A DNA stretch of 64,000 nucleotides from Auanema rhodensis (Eukaryota > Nematoda > Chromadorea > Rhabditida > Rhabditidae), in the NCBI GenBank assembly GCA_964057225.1, contig OZ059897.1, forward strand, positions 18,910,001 through 18,974,000. Reading direction: 5' to 3'. Under the pieces are notes generated by a model that was not told the DNA's origin, did not search any database, and saw nothing but the letters and a program-made list of their open reading frames with translations. This document shows positions 36,454 to 51,201 of the stretch, in pieces (position 1 is the first letter of the stretch; every line of letters starts with the position of its first letter). The translations under genes and the position numbers were made by a program.

Positions 36454-39400
36454 GAAAAATGATGCATTAGTGTATGTTGAGTTTCCATGTACACTCAACA
36501 TTGCTTCCAAAAACATTTTGACAAAAATTTTTTCGAAAAATTTCAAAATAATTCAGCAAAAAGTAGATGTTTTTAGATTCCATTTTTCAAGGCAAAGACG
36601 ATGGACAATGTTATTCAACGAAAAAATTAATTCTTCAGGGTGAAAATCGAGGATATAAGTGTGAACTTATATCAGTTGATATCTCGGTGCATTTTTAAGC
36701 TAGCGCAAATCTGATAACACAGATCGACGCAGCTTAAAAATCCGCATCGAATGCACTATACTACATTGAGAAACGCTTAATACAAAAATTAGTTATGATC
36801 GTTTGAAAAATGATGCATTAGTGTATGTTGAGTTTCCATGTACACTCAACATTGCTTCCAAAAACATTTTGACAAAAATTTTTTCGAAAAATTTCAAAAT
36901 AATTTAGCAAAAAGTAGATGTTTTAAGATTCCATTTTTCAAGGCAAAGACGATGGACAATGTTATTCAACGAAAAAATTAATTCTTCAGGGTGAAAATCG
37001 AGGATATAAGTGTGAACTTATATCAGTTGATATCTCGGTGCATTTTTAAGCTAGCGCAAATCTGATAACACAGATCGACGCAGCTTAAAAATCCGCATCG
37101 AATGCACTATACTACATTGAAAAACGCTCAATACAAAAATTAGTTATGATCGTTTGAAAAATGATGCATTAGTGTATGTTGAGTTTCCATGTACACTCAA
37201 CATTGCTTCCAAAAACATTTTGACAAAAATTTTTTCGAAAAATTTCAAAATAATTTAGCAAAAAGTAGATGTTTTTAGATTCCATTTTTCAAGGCAAAGA
37301 CGATGGACAATGTTATTCAACGAAAAAATTAATTCTTCAGGGTGAAAATCGAGGATATAAGTGTGAACTTATATCAGTTGATATCTCGGTGCATTTTTAA
37401 GCTAGCGCAAATCTGATAACACAGATCGACGCAGCTTAAAAATCCGCATCGAATGCACTATACTACATTAAGAAACACTTGATACAAAAATTAGTTATGA
37501 TCGTTTGAAAAATGATGCATTAGTGTATGTTGAGTTTCCATGTACACTCAACATTGCTTCCAAAAACATTTTGACAAAAATTTTTTCGAAAAATTTCAAA
37601 ATAATTTAGCAAAAAGTAGATGTTTTTAGATTCCTTTTTTCAAGGCAAAGACGATGGACAATGTTATTCAACGAAAAAATTATTTCTTCAGGGTGAAAAT
37701 CGAGGATATAAGTGTGAACTTATATCAGTTGATATCTCGGTGCATTTTTAAGCTAGCGCAAATCTGATAACACAGATCGACGCAGCTTAAAAATCCGGAT
37801 CGAATGCACTATACTACATTAAGAAACACTTGATACAAAAATTAGTTATGATCGTTTGAAAAATGATGCATTAGTGTATGTTGAGTTTCCATGTACACTC
37901 AACATTGCTTCCAAAAACATTTTGACAAAAATTTTTTCGAAAAATTTCAAAATAATTTAGCAAAAAGTAGATGTTTTTAGATTCCATTTTTCAAGGCAAA
38001 GACGATGGACAATGTTATTCAACGAAAAAATTAATTCTTCAGGGTGAAAATCGAGGATATAAGTGTGAACTTATATCAGTTGATATCTCGGTGCATTTTT
38101 AAGCTAGCGCAAATCTGATAACACAGATCGACGCAGCTTAAAAATCCGCATCGAATGCACTATACTACATTGAGAAACGCTTAATACAAAAATTAGTTAT
38201 GATCGTTTGAAAAATGATGCATTAGTGTATGTTGAGTTTCCATGTACACTCAACATTGCTTCCAAAAACATTTTGACAAAAATTTTTTCGAAAAAATTTC
38301 AAAATAATTTAGCAAAAAGTAGATGTTTTTAGATTCCATTTTTCAAGGCAAAGACGATGGACAATGTTATTCAACGAAAAAATTAATTCTTCAGGGTGAA
38401 AATCGAGGATATAAGTGTGAACTTATATCAGTTGATATCTCGGTGCATTTTTAAGCTAGCGCAAATCTGATAACACAGATCGACGCAGCTTAAAAATCCG
38501 GATCGAATGCACTATACTACATTGAGAAACGCTTAATACAAAAATTAGTTATGATCGTTTGAAAAATGATGCATTAGTGTATGTTGAGTTTCCATGTACA
38601 CTCAACATTGCTTCCAAAAACATTTTGACAAAAATTTTTTCGAAAAATTTCAAAATAATTTAGCAAAAAGTAGATGTTTTAAGATTCCATTTTTCAAGGC
38701 AAAGACGATGGACAATGTTATTCAACGAAAAAATTAATTCTTCAGGGTGAAAATCGAGGATATAAGTGTGAACTTATATCAGTTGATATCTCGGTGCATT
38801 TTAAAGCTAGCGCAAATCTGATAACACAGATCGACGCAGCTTAAAAATCCGCATCGAATGCACTATACTACATTGAGAAACGCTTAATACAAAAATTAGT
38901 TATGATCGTTTGAAAAATGATGCATTAGTGTATGTTGAGTTTCCATGTACACTCAACATTGCTTCCAAAAACATTTTGACAAAAATTTTTTCGAAAAATT
39001 TCAAAATAATTTAGCAAAAAGTAGATGTTTTTAGATTCCATTTTTCAAGGCAAAGACGATGGACAATGTTATTCAACGAAAAAATTAATTCTTCAGGGTG
39101 AAAATCGAGGATATAAGTGTGAACTTATATCAGTTGATATCTCGGTGCATTTTTAAGCTAGCGCAAATCTGATAACACAGATCGACGCAGCTTAAAAATC
39201 CGCATCGAATGCACTATACTACATTAAGAAACACTTGATACAAAAATTAGTTATGATCGTTTGAAAAATGATGCATTAGTGTATGTTGAGTTTCCATGTA
39301 CACTCAACATTGCTTCCAAAAACATTTTGACAAAAATTTTTTCGAAAAATTTCAAAATAATTTAGCAAAAAGTAGATGTTTTTAGATTCCTTTTTTCAAG

Positions 39401-39613
39401 GCAAAGACGATGGACAATGTAATTCAACGAAAAAATTATTTCTTCAGGGTGAAAATCGAGGATATAAGTGTGAACTTATATCAGTTGATATCTCGGTGCA
39501 TTTTTAAGCTAGCGCAAATCTGATAACACAGATCGACGCAGCTTAAAAATCCGCATCGAATGCACTATACTACATTAAGAAACACTTGATACAAAAATTA
39601 GTTATGATCGTTT
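36454..39613 (+). repeat. Higher-order repeat, 9-mer starting at a TTCAGC monomer (3,160 bp)
   Basis: Type order: T101>C; T121>A with GAAAAACGCTCAATA tail; plain with AAGA tail; A129>T/A177>T with GGATCG; plain with GAGA tail; extra-A with GGATCG; T121>A with T243>A; plain with AAGA tail; A129>T/A177>T with GCATCG. The next TTCAGC monomer then starts the next unit. This 9-mer is the most orderly version of a module repeated with gains and losses from about 30.5 to 58.6 kb. Confidence 0.75.
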
Positions 39614-42600
39614 GAAAAATGATGCATTAGTGTATGTTGAGTTTCCATGTACACTCAACATTGCTTCCAAAAACATTTTGACAAAAATTTTTTCGAAAAA
39701 TTTCAAAATAATTCAGCAAAAAGTAGATGTTTTTAGATTCCATTTTTCAAGGCAAAGACGATGGACAATGTTATTCAACGAAAAAATTAATTCTTCAGGG
39801 TGAAAATCGAGGATATAAGTGTGAACTTATATCAGTTGATATCTCGGTGCATTTTTAAGCTAGCGCAAATCTGATAACACAGATCGACGCAGCTTAAAAA
39901 TCCGCATCGAATGCACTATACTACATTGAGAAACGCTTAATACAAAAATTAGTTATGATCGTTTGAAAAATGATGCATTAGTGTATGTTGAGTTTCCATG
40001 TACACTCAACATTGCTTCCAAAAACATTTTGACAAAAATTTTTTCGAAAAATTTCAAAATAATTTAGCAAAAAGTAGATGTTTTAAGATTCCATTTTTCA
40101 AGGCAAAGACGATGGACAATGTTATTCAACGAAAAAATTAATTCTTCAGGGTGAAAATCGAGGATATAAGTGTGAACTTATATCAGTTGATATCTCGGTG
40201 CATTTTTAAGCTAGCGCAAATCTGATAACACAGATCGACGCAGCTTAAAAATCCGCATCGAATGCACTATACTACATTAAGAAACACTTGATACAAAAAT
40301 TAGTTATGATCGTTTGAAAAATGATGCATTAGTGTATGTTGAGTTTCCATGTACACTCAACATTGCTTCCAAAAACATTTTGACAAAAATTTTTTCGAAA
40401 AATTTCAAAATAATTTAGCAAAAAGTAGATGTTTTTAGATTCCATTTTTCAAGGCAAAGACGATGGACAATGTTATTCAACGAAAAAATTAATTCTTCAG
40501 GGTGAAAATCGAGGATATAAGTGTGAACTTATATCAGTTGATATCTCGGTGCATTTTTAAGCTAGCGCAAATCTGATAACACAGATCGACGCAGCTTAAA
40601 AATCCGCATCGAATGCACTATACTACATTGAGAAACGCTTAATACAAAAATTAGTTATGATCGTTTGAAAAATGATGCATTAGTGTATGTTGAGTTTCCA
40701 TGTACACTCAACATTGCTTCCAAAAACATTTTGACAAAAATTTTTTCGAAAAAATTTCAAAATAATTTAGCAAAAAGTAGATGTTTTTAGATTCCATTTT
40801 TCAAGGCAAAGACGATGGACAATGTTATTCAACGAAAAAATTAATTCTTCAGGGTGAAAATCGAGGATATAAGTGTGAACTTATATCAGTTGATATCTCG
40901 GTGCATTTTTAAGCTAGCGCAAATCTGATAACACAGATCGACGCAGCTTAAAAATCCGGATCGAATGCACTATACTACATTGAGAAACGCTTAATACAAA
41001 AATTAGTTATGATCGTTTGAAAAATGATGCATTAGTGTATGTTGAGTTTCCATGTACACTCAACATTGCTTCCAAAAACATTTTGACAAAAATTTTTTCG
41101 AAAAATTTCAAAATAATTTAGCAAAAAGTAGATGTTTTAAGATTCCATTTTTCAAGGCAAAGACGATGGACAATGTTATTCAACGAAAAAATTAATTCTT
41201 CAGGGTGAAAATCGAGGATATAAGTGTGAACTTATATCAGTTGATATCTCGGTGCATTTTAAAGCTAGCGCAAATCTGATAACACAGATCGACGCAGCTT
41301 AAAAATCCGCATCGAATGCACTATACTACATTGAGAAACGCTTAATACAAAAATTAGTTATGATCGTTTGAAAAATGATGCATTAGTGTATGTTGAGTTT
41401 CCATGTACACTCAACATTGCTTCCAAAAACATTTTGACAAAAATTTTTTCGAAAAATTTCAAAATAATTTAGCAAAAAGTAGATGTTTTTAGATTCCATT
41501 TTTCAAGGCAAAGACGATGGACAATGTTATTCAACGAAAAAATTAATTCTTCAGGGTGAAAATCGAGGATATAAGTGTGAACTTATATCAGTTGATATCT
41601 CGGTGCATTTTTAAGCTAGCGCAAATCTGATAACACAGATCGACGCAGCTTAAAAATCCGCATCGAATGCACTATACTACATTAAGAAACACTTGATACA
41701 AAAATTAGTTATGATCGTTTGAAAAATGATGCATTAGTGTATGTTGAGTTTCCATGTACACTCAACATTGCTTCCAAAAACATTTTGACAAAAATTTTTT
41801 CGAAAAATTTCAAAATAATTTAGCAAAAAGTAGATGTTTTTAGATTCCTTTTTTCAAGGCAAAGACGATGGACAATGTTATTCAACGAAAAAATTATTTC
41901 TTCAGGGTGAAAATCGAGGATATAAGTGTGAACTTATATCAGTTGATATCTCGGTGCATTTTTAAGCTAGCGCAAATCTGATAACACAGATCGACGCAGC
42001 TTAAAAATCCGCATCGAATGCACTATACTACATTAAGAAACACTTGATACAAAAATTAGTTATGATCGTTTGAAAAATGATGCATTAGTGTATGTTGAGT
42101 TTCCATGTACACTCAACATTGCTTCCAAAAACATTTTGACAAAAATTTTTTCGAAAAATTTCAAAATAATTCAGCAAAAAGTAGATGTTTTTAGATTCCA
42201 TTTTTCAAGGCAAAGACGATGGACAATGTTATTCAACGAAAAAATTAATTCTTCAGGGTGAAAATCGAGGATATAAGTGTGAACTTATATCAGTTGATAT
42301 CTCGGTGCATTTTTAAGCTAGCGCAAATCTGATAACACAGATCGACGCAGCTTAAAAATCCGCATCGAATGCACTATACTACATTGAGAAACGCTTAATA
42401 CAAAAATTAGTTATGATCGTTTGAAAAATGATGCATTAGTGTATGTTGAGTTTCCATGTACACTCAACATTGCTTCCAAAAACATTTTGACAAAAATTTT
42501 TTCGAAAAATTTCAAAATAATTTAGCAAAAAGTAGATGTTTTAAGATTCCATTTTTCAAGGCAAAGACGATGGACAATGTTATTCAACGAAAAAATTAAT

Positions 42601-44177
42601 TCTTCAGGGTGAAAATCGAGGATATAAGTGTGAACTTATATCAGTTGATATCTCGGTGCATTTTTAAGCTAGCGCAAATCTGATAACACAGATCGACGCA
42701 GCTTAAAAATCCGCATCGAATGCACTATACTACATTAAGAAACACTTGATACAAAAATTAGTTATGATCGTTTGAAAAATGATGCATTAGTGTATGTTGA
42801 GTTTCCATGTACACTCAACATTGCTTCCAAAAACATTTTGACAAAAATTTTTTCGAAAAATTTCAAAATAATTTAGCAAAAAGTAGATGTTTTTAGATTC
42901 CTTTTTTCAAGGCAAAGACGATGGACAATGTTATTCAACGAAAAAATTATTTCTTCAGGGTGAAAATCGAGGATATAAGTGTGAACTTATATCAGTTGAT
43001 ATCTCGGTGCATTTTTAAGCTAGCGCAAATCTGATAACACAGATCGACGCAGCTTAAAAATCCGCATCGAATGCACTATACTACATTAAGAAACACTTGA
43101 TACAAAAATTAGTTATGATCGTTTGAAAAATGATGCATTAGTGTATGTTGAGTTTCCATGTACACTCAACATTGCTTCCAAAAACATTTTGACAAAAATT
43201 TTTTCGAAAAATTTCAAAATAATTCAGCAAAAAGTAGATGTTTTTAGATTCCATTTTTCAAGGCAAAGACGATGGACAATGTTATTCAACGAAAAAATTA
43301 ATTCTTCAGGGTGAAAATCGAGGATATAAGTGTGAACTTATATCAGTTGATATCTCGGTGCATTTTTAAGCTAGCGCAAATCTGATAACACAGATCGACG
43401 CAGCTTAAAAATCCGCATCGAATGCACTATACTACATTGAGAAACGCTTAATACAAAAATTAGTTATGATCGTTTGAAAAATGATGCATTAGTGTATGTT
43501 GAGTTTCCATGTACACTCAACATTGCTTCCAAAAACATTTTGACAAAAATTTTTTCGAAAAATTTCAAAATAATTTAGCAAAAAGTAGATGTTTTAAGAT
43601 TCCATTTTTCAAGGCAAAGACGATGGACAATGTTATTCAACGAAAAAATTAATTCTTCAGGGTGAAAATCGAGGATATAAGTGTGAACTTATATCAGTTG
43701 ATATCTCGGTGCATTTTTAAGCTAGCGCAAATCTGATAACACAGATCGACGCAGCTTAAAAATCCGCATCGAATGCACTATACTACATTGAAAAACGCTC
43801 AATACAAAAATTAGTTATGATCGTTTGAAAAATGATGCATTAGTGTATGTTGAGTTTCCATGTACACTCAACATTGCTTCCAAAAACATTTTGACAAAAA
43901 TTTTTTCGAAAAATTTCAAAATAATTTAGCAAAAAGTAGATGTTTTTAGATTCCATTTTTCAAGGCAAAGACGATGGACAATGTTATTCAACGAAAAAAT
44001 TAATTCTTCAGGGTGAAAATCGAGGATATAAGTGTGAACTTATATCAGTTGATATCTCGGTGCATTTTTAAGCTAGCGCAAATCTGATAACACAGATCGA
44101 CGCAGCTTAAAAATCCGCATCGAATGCACTATACTACATTAAGAAACACTTGATACAAAAATTAGTTATGATCGTTT

Positions 44178-47100
44178 GAAAAATGATGCATTAGTGTATG
44201 TTGAGTTTCCATGTACACTCAACATTGCTTCCAAAAACATTTTGACAAAAATTTTTTCGAAAAATTTCAAAATAATTTAGCAAAAAGTAGATGTTTTTAG
44301 ATTCCTTTTTTCAAGGCAAAGACGATGGACAATGTTATTCAACGAAAAAATTATTTCTTCAGGGTGAAAATCGAGGATATAAGTGTGAACTTATATCAGT
44401 TGATATCTCGGTGCATTTTTAAGCTAGCGCAAATCTGATAACACAGATCGACGCAGCTTAAAAATCCGGATCGAATGCACTATACTACATTAAGAAACAC
44501 TTGATACAAAAATTAGTTATGATCGTTTGAAAAATGATGCATTAGTGTATGTTGAGTTTCCATGTACACTCAACATTGCTTCCAAAAACATTTTGACAAA
44601 AATTTTTTCGAAAAATTTCAAAATAATTTAGCAAAAAGTAGATGTTTTTAGATTCCATTTTTCAAGGCAAAGACGATGGACAATGTTATTCAACGAAAAA
44701 ATTAATTCTTCAGGGTGAAAATCGAGGATATAAGTGTGAACTTATATCAGTTGATATCTCGGTGCATTTTTAAGCTAGCGCAAATCTGATAACACAGATC
44801 GACGCAGCTTAAAAATCCGCATCGAATGCACTATACTACATTAAGAAACACTTGATACAAAAATTAGTTATGATCGTTTGAAAAATGATGCATTAGTGTA
44901 TGTTGAGTTTCCATGTACACTCAACATTGCTTCCAAAAACATTTTGACAAAAATTTTTTCGAAAAATTTCAAAATAATTTAGCAAAAAGTAGATGTTTTT
45001 AGATTCCTTTTTTCAAGGCAAAGACGATGGACAATGTTATTCAACGAAAAAATTATTTCTTCAGGGTGAAAATCGAGGATATAAGTGTGAACTTATATCA
45101 GTTGATATCTCGGTGCATTTTTAAGCTAGCGCAAATCTGATAACACAGATCGACGCAGCTTAAAAATCCGGATCGAATGCACTATACTACATTAGGAAAC
45201 ACTTGATACAAAAATTAGTTATGATCGTTTGAAAAATGATGCATTAGTGTATGTTGAGTTTCCATGTACACTCAACATTGCTTCCAAAAACATTTTGACA
45301 AAAATTTTTTCGAAAAATTTCAAAATAATTTAGCAAAAAGTAGATGTTTTTAGATTCCATTTTTCAAGGCAAAGACGATGGACAATGTTATTCAACGAAA
45401 AAATTAATTCTTCAGGGTGAAAATCGAGGATATAAGTGTGAACTTATATCAGTTGATATCTCGGTGCATTTTTAAGCTAGCGCAAATCTGATAACACAGA
45501 TCGACGCAGCTTAAAAATCCGCATCGAATGCACTATACTACATTGAGAAACGCTTAATACAAAAATTAGTTATGATCGTTTGAAAAATGATGCATTGGTG
45601 TATGTTGAGTTTCCATGTACACTCAACATTGCTTCCAAAAACATTTTGACAAAAATTTTTTCGAAAAAATTTCAAAATAATTTAGCAAAAAGTAGATGTT
45701 TTTAGATTCCATTTTTCAAGGCAAAGACGATGGACAATGTTATTCAACGAAAAAATTAATTCTTCAGGGTGAAAATCGAGGATATAAGTGTGAACTTATA
45801 TCAGTTGATATCTCGGTGCATTTTTAAGCTAGCGCAAATCTGATAACACAGATCGACGCAGCTTAAAAATCCGGATCGAATGCACTATACTACATTGAGA
45901 AACGCTTAATACAAAAATTAGTTATGATCGTTTGAAAAATGATGCATTAGTGTATGTTGAGTTTCCATGTACACTCAACATTGCTTCCAAAAACATTTTG
46001 ACAAAAATTTTTTCGAAAAATTTCAAAATAATTTAGCAAAAAGTAGATGTTTTAAGATTCCATTTTTCAAGGCAAAGACGATGGACAATGTTATTCAACG
46101 AAAAAATTAATTCTTCAGGGTGAAAATCGAGGATATAAGTGTGAACTTATATCAGTTGATATCTCGGTGCATTTTTAAGCTAGCGCAAATCTGATAACAC
46201 AGATCGACGCAGCTTAAAAATCCGGATCGAATGCACTATACTACATTAAGAAACACTTGATACAAAAATTAGTTATGATCGTTTGAAAAATGATGCATTA
46301 GTGTATGTTGAGTTTCCATGTACACTCAACATTGCTTCCAAAAACATTTTGACAAAAATTTTTTCGAAAAATTTCAAAATAATTTAGCAAAAAGTAGATG
46401 TTTTTAGATTCCATTTTTCAAGGCAAAGACGATGGACAATGTTATTCAACGAAAAAATTAATTCTTCAGGGTGAAAATCGAGGATATAAGTGTGAACTTA
46501 TATCAGTTGATATCTCGGTGCATTTTTAAGCTAGCGCAAATCTGATAACACAGATCGACGCAGCTTAAAAATCCGCATCGAATGCACTATACTACATTGA
46601 GAAACGCTTAATACAAAAATTAGTTATGATCGTTTGAAAAATGATGCATTGGTGTATGTTGAGTTTCCATGTACACTCAACATTGCTTCCAAAAACATTT
46701 TGACAAAAATTTTTTCGAAAAAATTTCAAAATAATTTAGCAAAAAGTAGATGTTTTTAGATTCCATTTTTCAAGGCAAAGACGATGGACAATGTTATTCA
46801 ACGAAAAAATTAATTCTTCAGGGTGAAAATCGAGGATATAAGTGTGAACTTATATCAGTTGATATCTCGGTGCATTTTTAAGCTAGCGCAAATCTGATAA
46901 CACAGATCGACGCAGCTTAAAAATCCGCATCGAATGCACTATACTACATTAAGAAACACTTGATACAAAAATTAGTTATGATCGTTTGAAAAATGATGCA
47001 TTAGTGTATGTTGAGTTTCCATGTACACTCAACATTGCTTCCAAAAACATTTTGACAAAAATTTTTTCGAAAAATTTCAAAATAATTTAGCAAAAAGTAG

Positions 47101-49797
47101 ATGTTTTTAGATTCCTTTTTTCAAGGCAAAGACGATGGACAATGTTATTCAACGAAAAAATTATTTCTTCAGGGTGAAAATCGAGGATATAAGTGTGAAC
47201 TTATATCAGTTGATATCTCGGTGCATTTTTAAGCTAGCGCAAATCTGATAACACAGATCGACGCAGCTTAAAAATCCGGATCGAATGCACTATACTACAT
47301 TAAGAAACACTTGATACAAAAATTAGTTATGATCGTTTGAAAAATGATGCATTAGTGTATGTTGAGTTTCCATGTACACTCAACATTGCTTCCAAAAACA
47401 TTTTGACAAAAATTTTTTCGAAAAATTTCAAAATAATTTAGCAAAAAGTAGATGTTTTTAGATTCCATTTTTCAAGGCAAAGACGATGGACAATGTTATT
47501 CAACGAAAAAATTAATTCTTCAGGGTGAAAATCGAGGATATAAGTGTGAACTTATATCAGTTGATATCTCGGTGCATTTTTAAGCTAGCGCAAATCTGAT
47601 AACACAGATCGACGCAGCTTAAAAATCCGCATCGAATGCACTATACTACATTAAGAAACACTTGATACAAAAATTAGTTATGATCGTTTGAAAAATGATG
47701 CATTAGTGTATGTTGAGTTTCCATGTACACTCAACATTGCTTCCAAAAACATTTTGACAAAAATTTTTTCGAAAAATTTCAAAATAATTTAGCAAAAAGT
47801 AGATGTTTTTAGATTCCTTTTTTCAAGGCAAAGACGATGGACAATGTTATTCAACGAAAAAATTATTTCTTCAGGGTGAAAATCGAGGATATAAGTGTGA
47901 ACTTATATCAGTTGATATCTCGGTGCATTTTTAAGCTAGCGCAAATCTGATAACACAGATCGACGCAGCTTAAAAATCCGGATCGAATGCACTATACTAC
48001 ATTAGGAAACACTTGATACAAAAATTAGTTATGATCGTTTGAAAAATGATGCATTAGTGTATGTTGAGTTTCCATGTACACTCAACATTGCTTCCAAAAA
48101 CATTTTGACAAAAATTTTTTCGAAAAATTTCAAAATAATTTAGCAAAAAGTAGATGTTTTTAGATTCCATTTTTCAAGGCAAAGACGATGGACAATGTTA
48201 TTCAACGAAAAAATTAATTCTTCAGGGTGAAAATCGAGGATATAAGTGTGAACTTATATCAGTTGATATCTCGGTGCATTTTTAAGCTAGCGCAAATCTG
48301 ATAACACAGATCGACGCAGCTTAAAAATCCGCATCGAATGCACTATACTACATTGAGAAACGCTTAATACAAAAATTAGTTATGATCGTTTGAAAAATGA
48401 TGCATTGGTGTATGTTGAGTTTCCATGTACACTCAACATTGCTTCCAAAAACATTTTGACAAAAATTTTTTCGAAAAAATTTCAAAATAATTTAGCAAAA
48501 AGTAGATGTTTTTAGATTCCATTTTTCAAGGCAAAGACGATGGACAATGTTATTCAACGAAAAAATTAATTCTTCAGGGTGAAAATCGAGGATATAAGTG
48601 TGAACTTATATCAGTTGATATCTCGGTGCATTTTTAAGCTAGCGCAAATCTGATAACACAGATCGACGCAGCTTAAAAATCCGGATCGAATGCACTATAC
48701 TACATTGAGAAACGCTTAATACAAAAATTAGTTATGATCGTTTGAAAAATGATGCATTAGTGTATGTTGAGTTTCCATGTACACTCAACATTGCTTCCAA
48801 AAACATTTTGACAAAAATTTTTTCGAAAAATTTCAAAATAATTTAGCAAAAAGTAGATGTTTTAAGATTCCATTTTTCAAGGCAAAGACGATGGACAATG
48901 TTATTCAACGAAAAAATTAATTCTTCAGGGTGAAAATCGAGGATATAAGTGTGAACTTATATCAGTTGATATCTCGGTGCATTTTTAAGCTAGCGCAAAT
49001 CTGATAACACAGATCGACGCAGCTTAAAAATCCGGATCGAATGCACTATACTACATTAAGAAACACTTGATACAAAAATTAGTTATGATCGTTTGAAAAA
49101 TGATGCATTAGTGTATGTTGAGTTTCCATGTACACTCAACATTGCTTCCAAAAACATTTTGACAAAAATTTTTTCGAAAAATTTCAAAATAATTTAGCAA
49201 AAAGTAGATGTTTTTAGATTCCATTTTTCAAGGCAAAGACGATGGACAATGTTATTCAACGAAAAAATTAATTCTTCAGGGTGAAAATCGAGGATATAAG
49301 TGTGAACTTATATCAGTTGATATCTCGGTGCATTTTTAAGCTAGCGCAAATCTGATAACACAGATCGACGCAGCTTAAAAATCCGCATCGAATGCACTAT
49401 ACTACATTGAGAAACGCTTAATACAAAAATTAGTTATGATCGTTTGAAAAATGATGCATTGGTGTATGTTGAGTTTCCATGTACACTCAACATTGCTTCC
49501 AAAAACATTTTGACAAAAATTTTTTCGAAAAAATTTCAAAATAATTTAGCAAAAAGTAGATGTTTTTAGATTCCATTTTTCAAGGCAAAGACGATGGACA
49601 ATGTTATTCAACGAAAAAATTAATTCTTCAGGGTGAAAATCGAGGATATAAGTGTGAACTTATATCAGTTGATATCTCGGTGCATTTTTAAGCTAGCGCA
49701 AATCTGATAACACAGATCGACGCAGCTTAAAAATCCGGATCGAATGCACTATACTACATTGAGAAACGCTTAATACAAAAATTAGTTATGATCGTTT
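44178..49797 (+). repeat. Higher-order repeat, 8-mer tandem duplication (2,810 bp x2)
   Basis: Blocks 44178-46987 and 46988-49797 share eight monomer types in the same order. They also share private changes: CATTAGGAAACAC at the end of monomer 3, and GCATTGGTG with the extra A in monomers 5 and 8. Each block is 8 x 351 plus 2 bp, matching its two extra-A monomers. The last monomer's tail differs between copies because each joins a different neighbour. Confidence 0.85.
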
Positions 49798-51201
49798 GAA
49801 AAATGATGCATTAGTGTATGTTGAGTTTCCATGTACACTCAACATTGCTTCCAAAAACATTTTGACAAAAATTTTTTCGAAAAATTTCAAAATAATTTAG
49901 CAAAAAGTAGATGTTTTAAGATTCCATTTTTCAAGGCAAAGACGATGGACAATGTTATTCAACGAAAAAATTAATTCTTCAGGGTGAAAATCGAGGATAT
50001 AAGTGTGAACTTATATCAGTTGATATCTCGGTGCATTTTAAAGCTAGCGCAAATCTGATAACACAGATCGACGCAGCTTAAAAATCCGCATCGAATGCAC
50101 TATACTACATTGAGAAACGCTTAATACAAAAATTAGTTATGATCGTTTGAAAAATGATGCATTAGTGTATGTTGAGTTTCCATGTACACTCAACATTGCT
50201 TCCAAAAACATTTTGACAAAAATTTTTTCGAAAAATTTCAAAATAATTTAGCAAAAAGTAGATGTTTTTAGATTCCATTTTTCAAGGCAAAGACGATGGA
50301 CAATGTTATTCAACGAAAAAATTAATTCTTCAGGGTGAAAATCGAGGATATAAGTGTGAACTTATATCAGTTGATATCTCGGTGCATTTTTAAGCTAGCG
50401 CAAATCTGATAACACAGATCGACGCAGCTTAAAAATCCGCATCGAATGCACTATACTACATTAAGAAACACTTGATACAAAAATTAGTTATGATCGTTTG
50501 AAAAATGATGCATTAGTGTATGTTGAGTTTCCATGTACACTCAACATTGCTTCCAAAAACATTTTGACAAAAATTTTTTCGAAAAATTTCAAAATAATTT
50601 AGCAAAAAGTAGATGTTTTTAGATTCCTTTTTTCAAGGCAAAGACGATGGACAATGTTATTCAACGAAAAAATTATTTCTTCAGGGTGAAAATCGAGGAT
50701 ATAAGTGTGAACTTATATCAGTTGATATCTCGGTGCATTTTTAAGCTAGCGCAAATCTGATAACACAGATCGACGCAGCTTAAAAATCCGCATCGAATGC
50801 ACTATACTACATTAAGAAACACTTGATACAAAAATTAGTTATGATCGTTTGAAAAATGATGCATTAGTGTATGTTGAGTTTCCATGTACACTCAACATTG
50901 CTTCCAAAAACATTTTGACAAAAATTTTTTCGAAAAATTTCAAAATAATTTAGCAAAAAGTAGATGTTTTTAGATTCCTTTTTTCAAGGCAAAGACGATG
51001 GACAATGTTATTCAACGAAAAAATTATTTCTTCAGGGTGAAAATCGAGGATATAAGTGTGAACTTATATCAGTTGATATCTCGGTGCATTTTTAAGCTAG
51101 CGCAAATCTGATAACACAGATCGACGCAGCTTAAAAATCCGCATCGAATGCACTATACTACATTAAGAAACACTTGATACAAAAATTAGTTATGATCGTT
51201 T

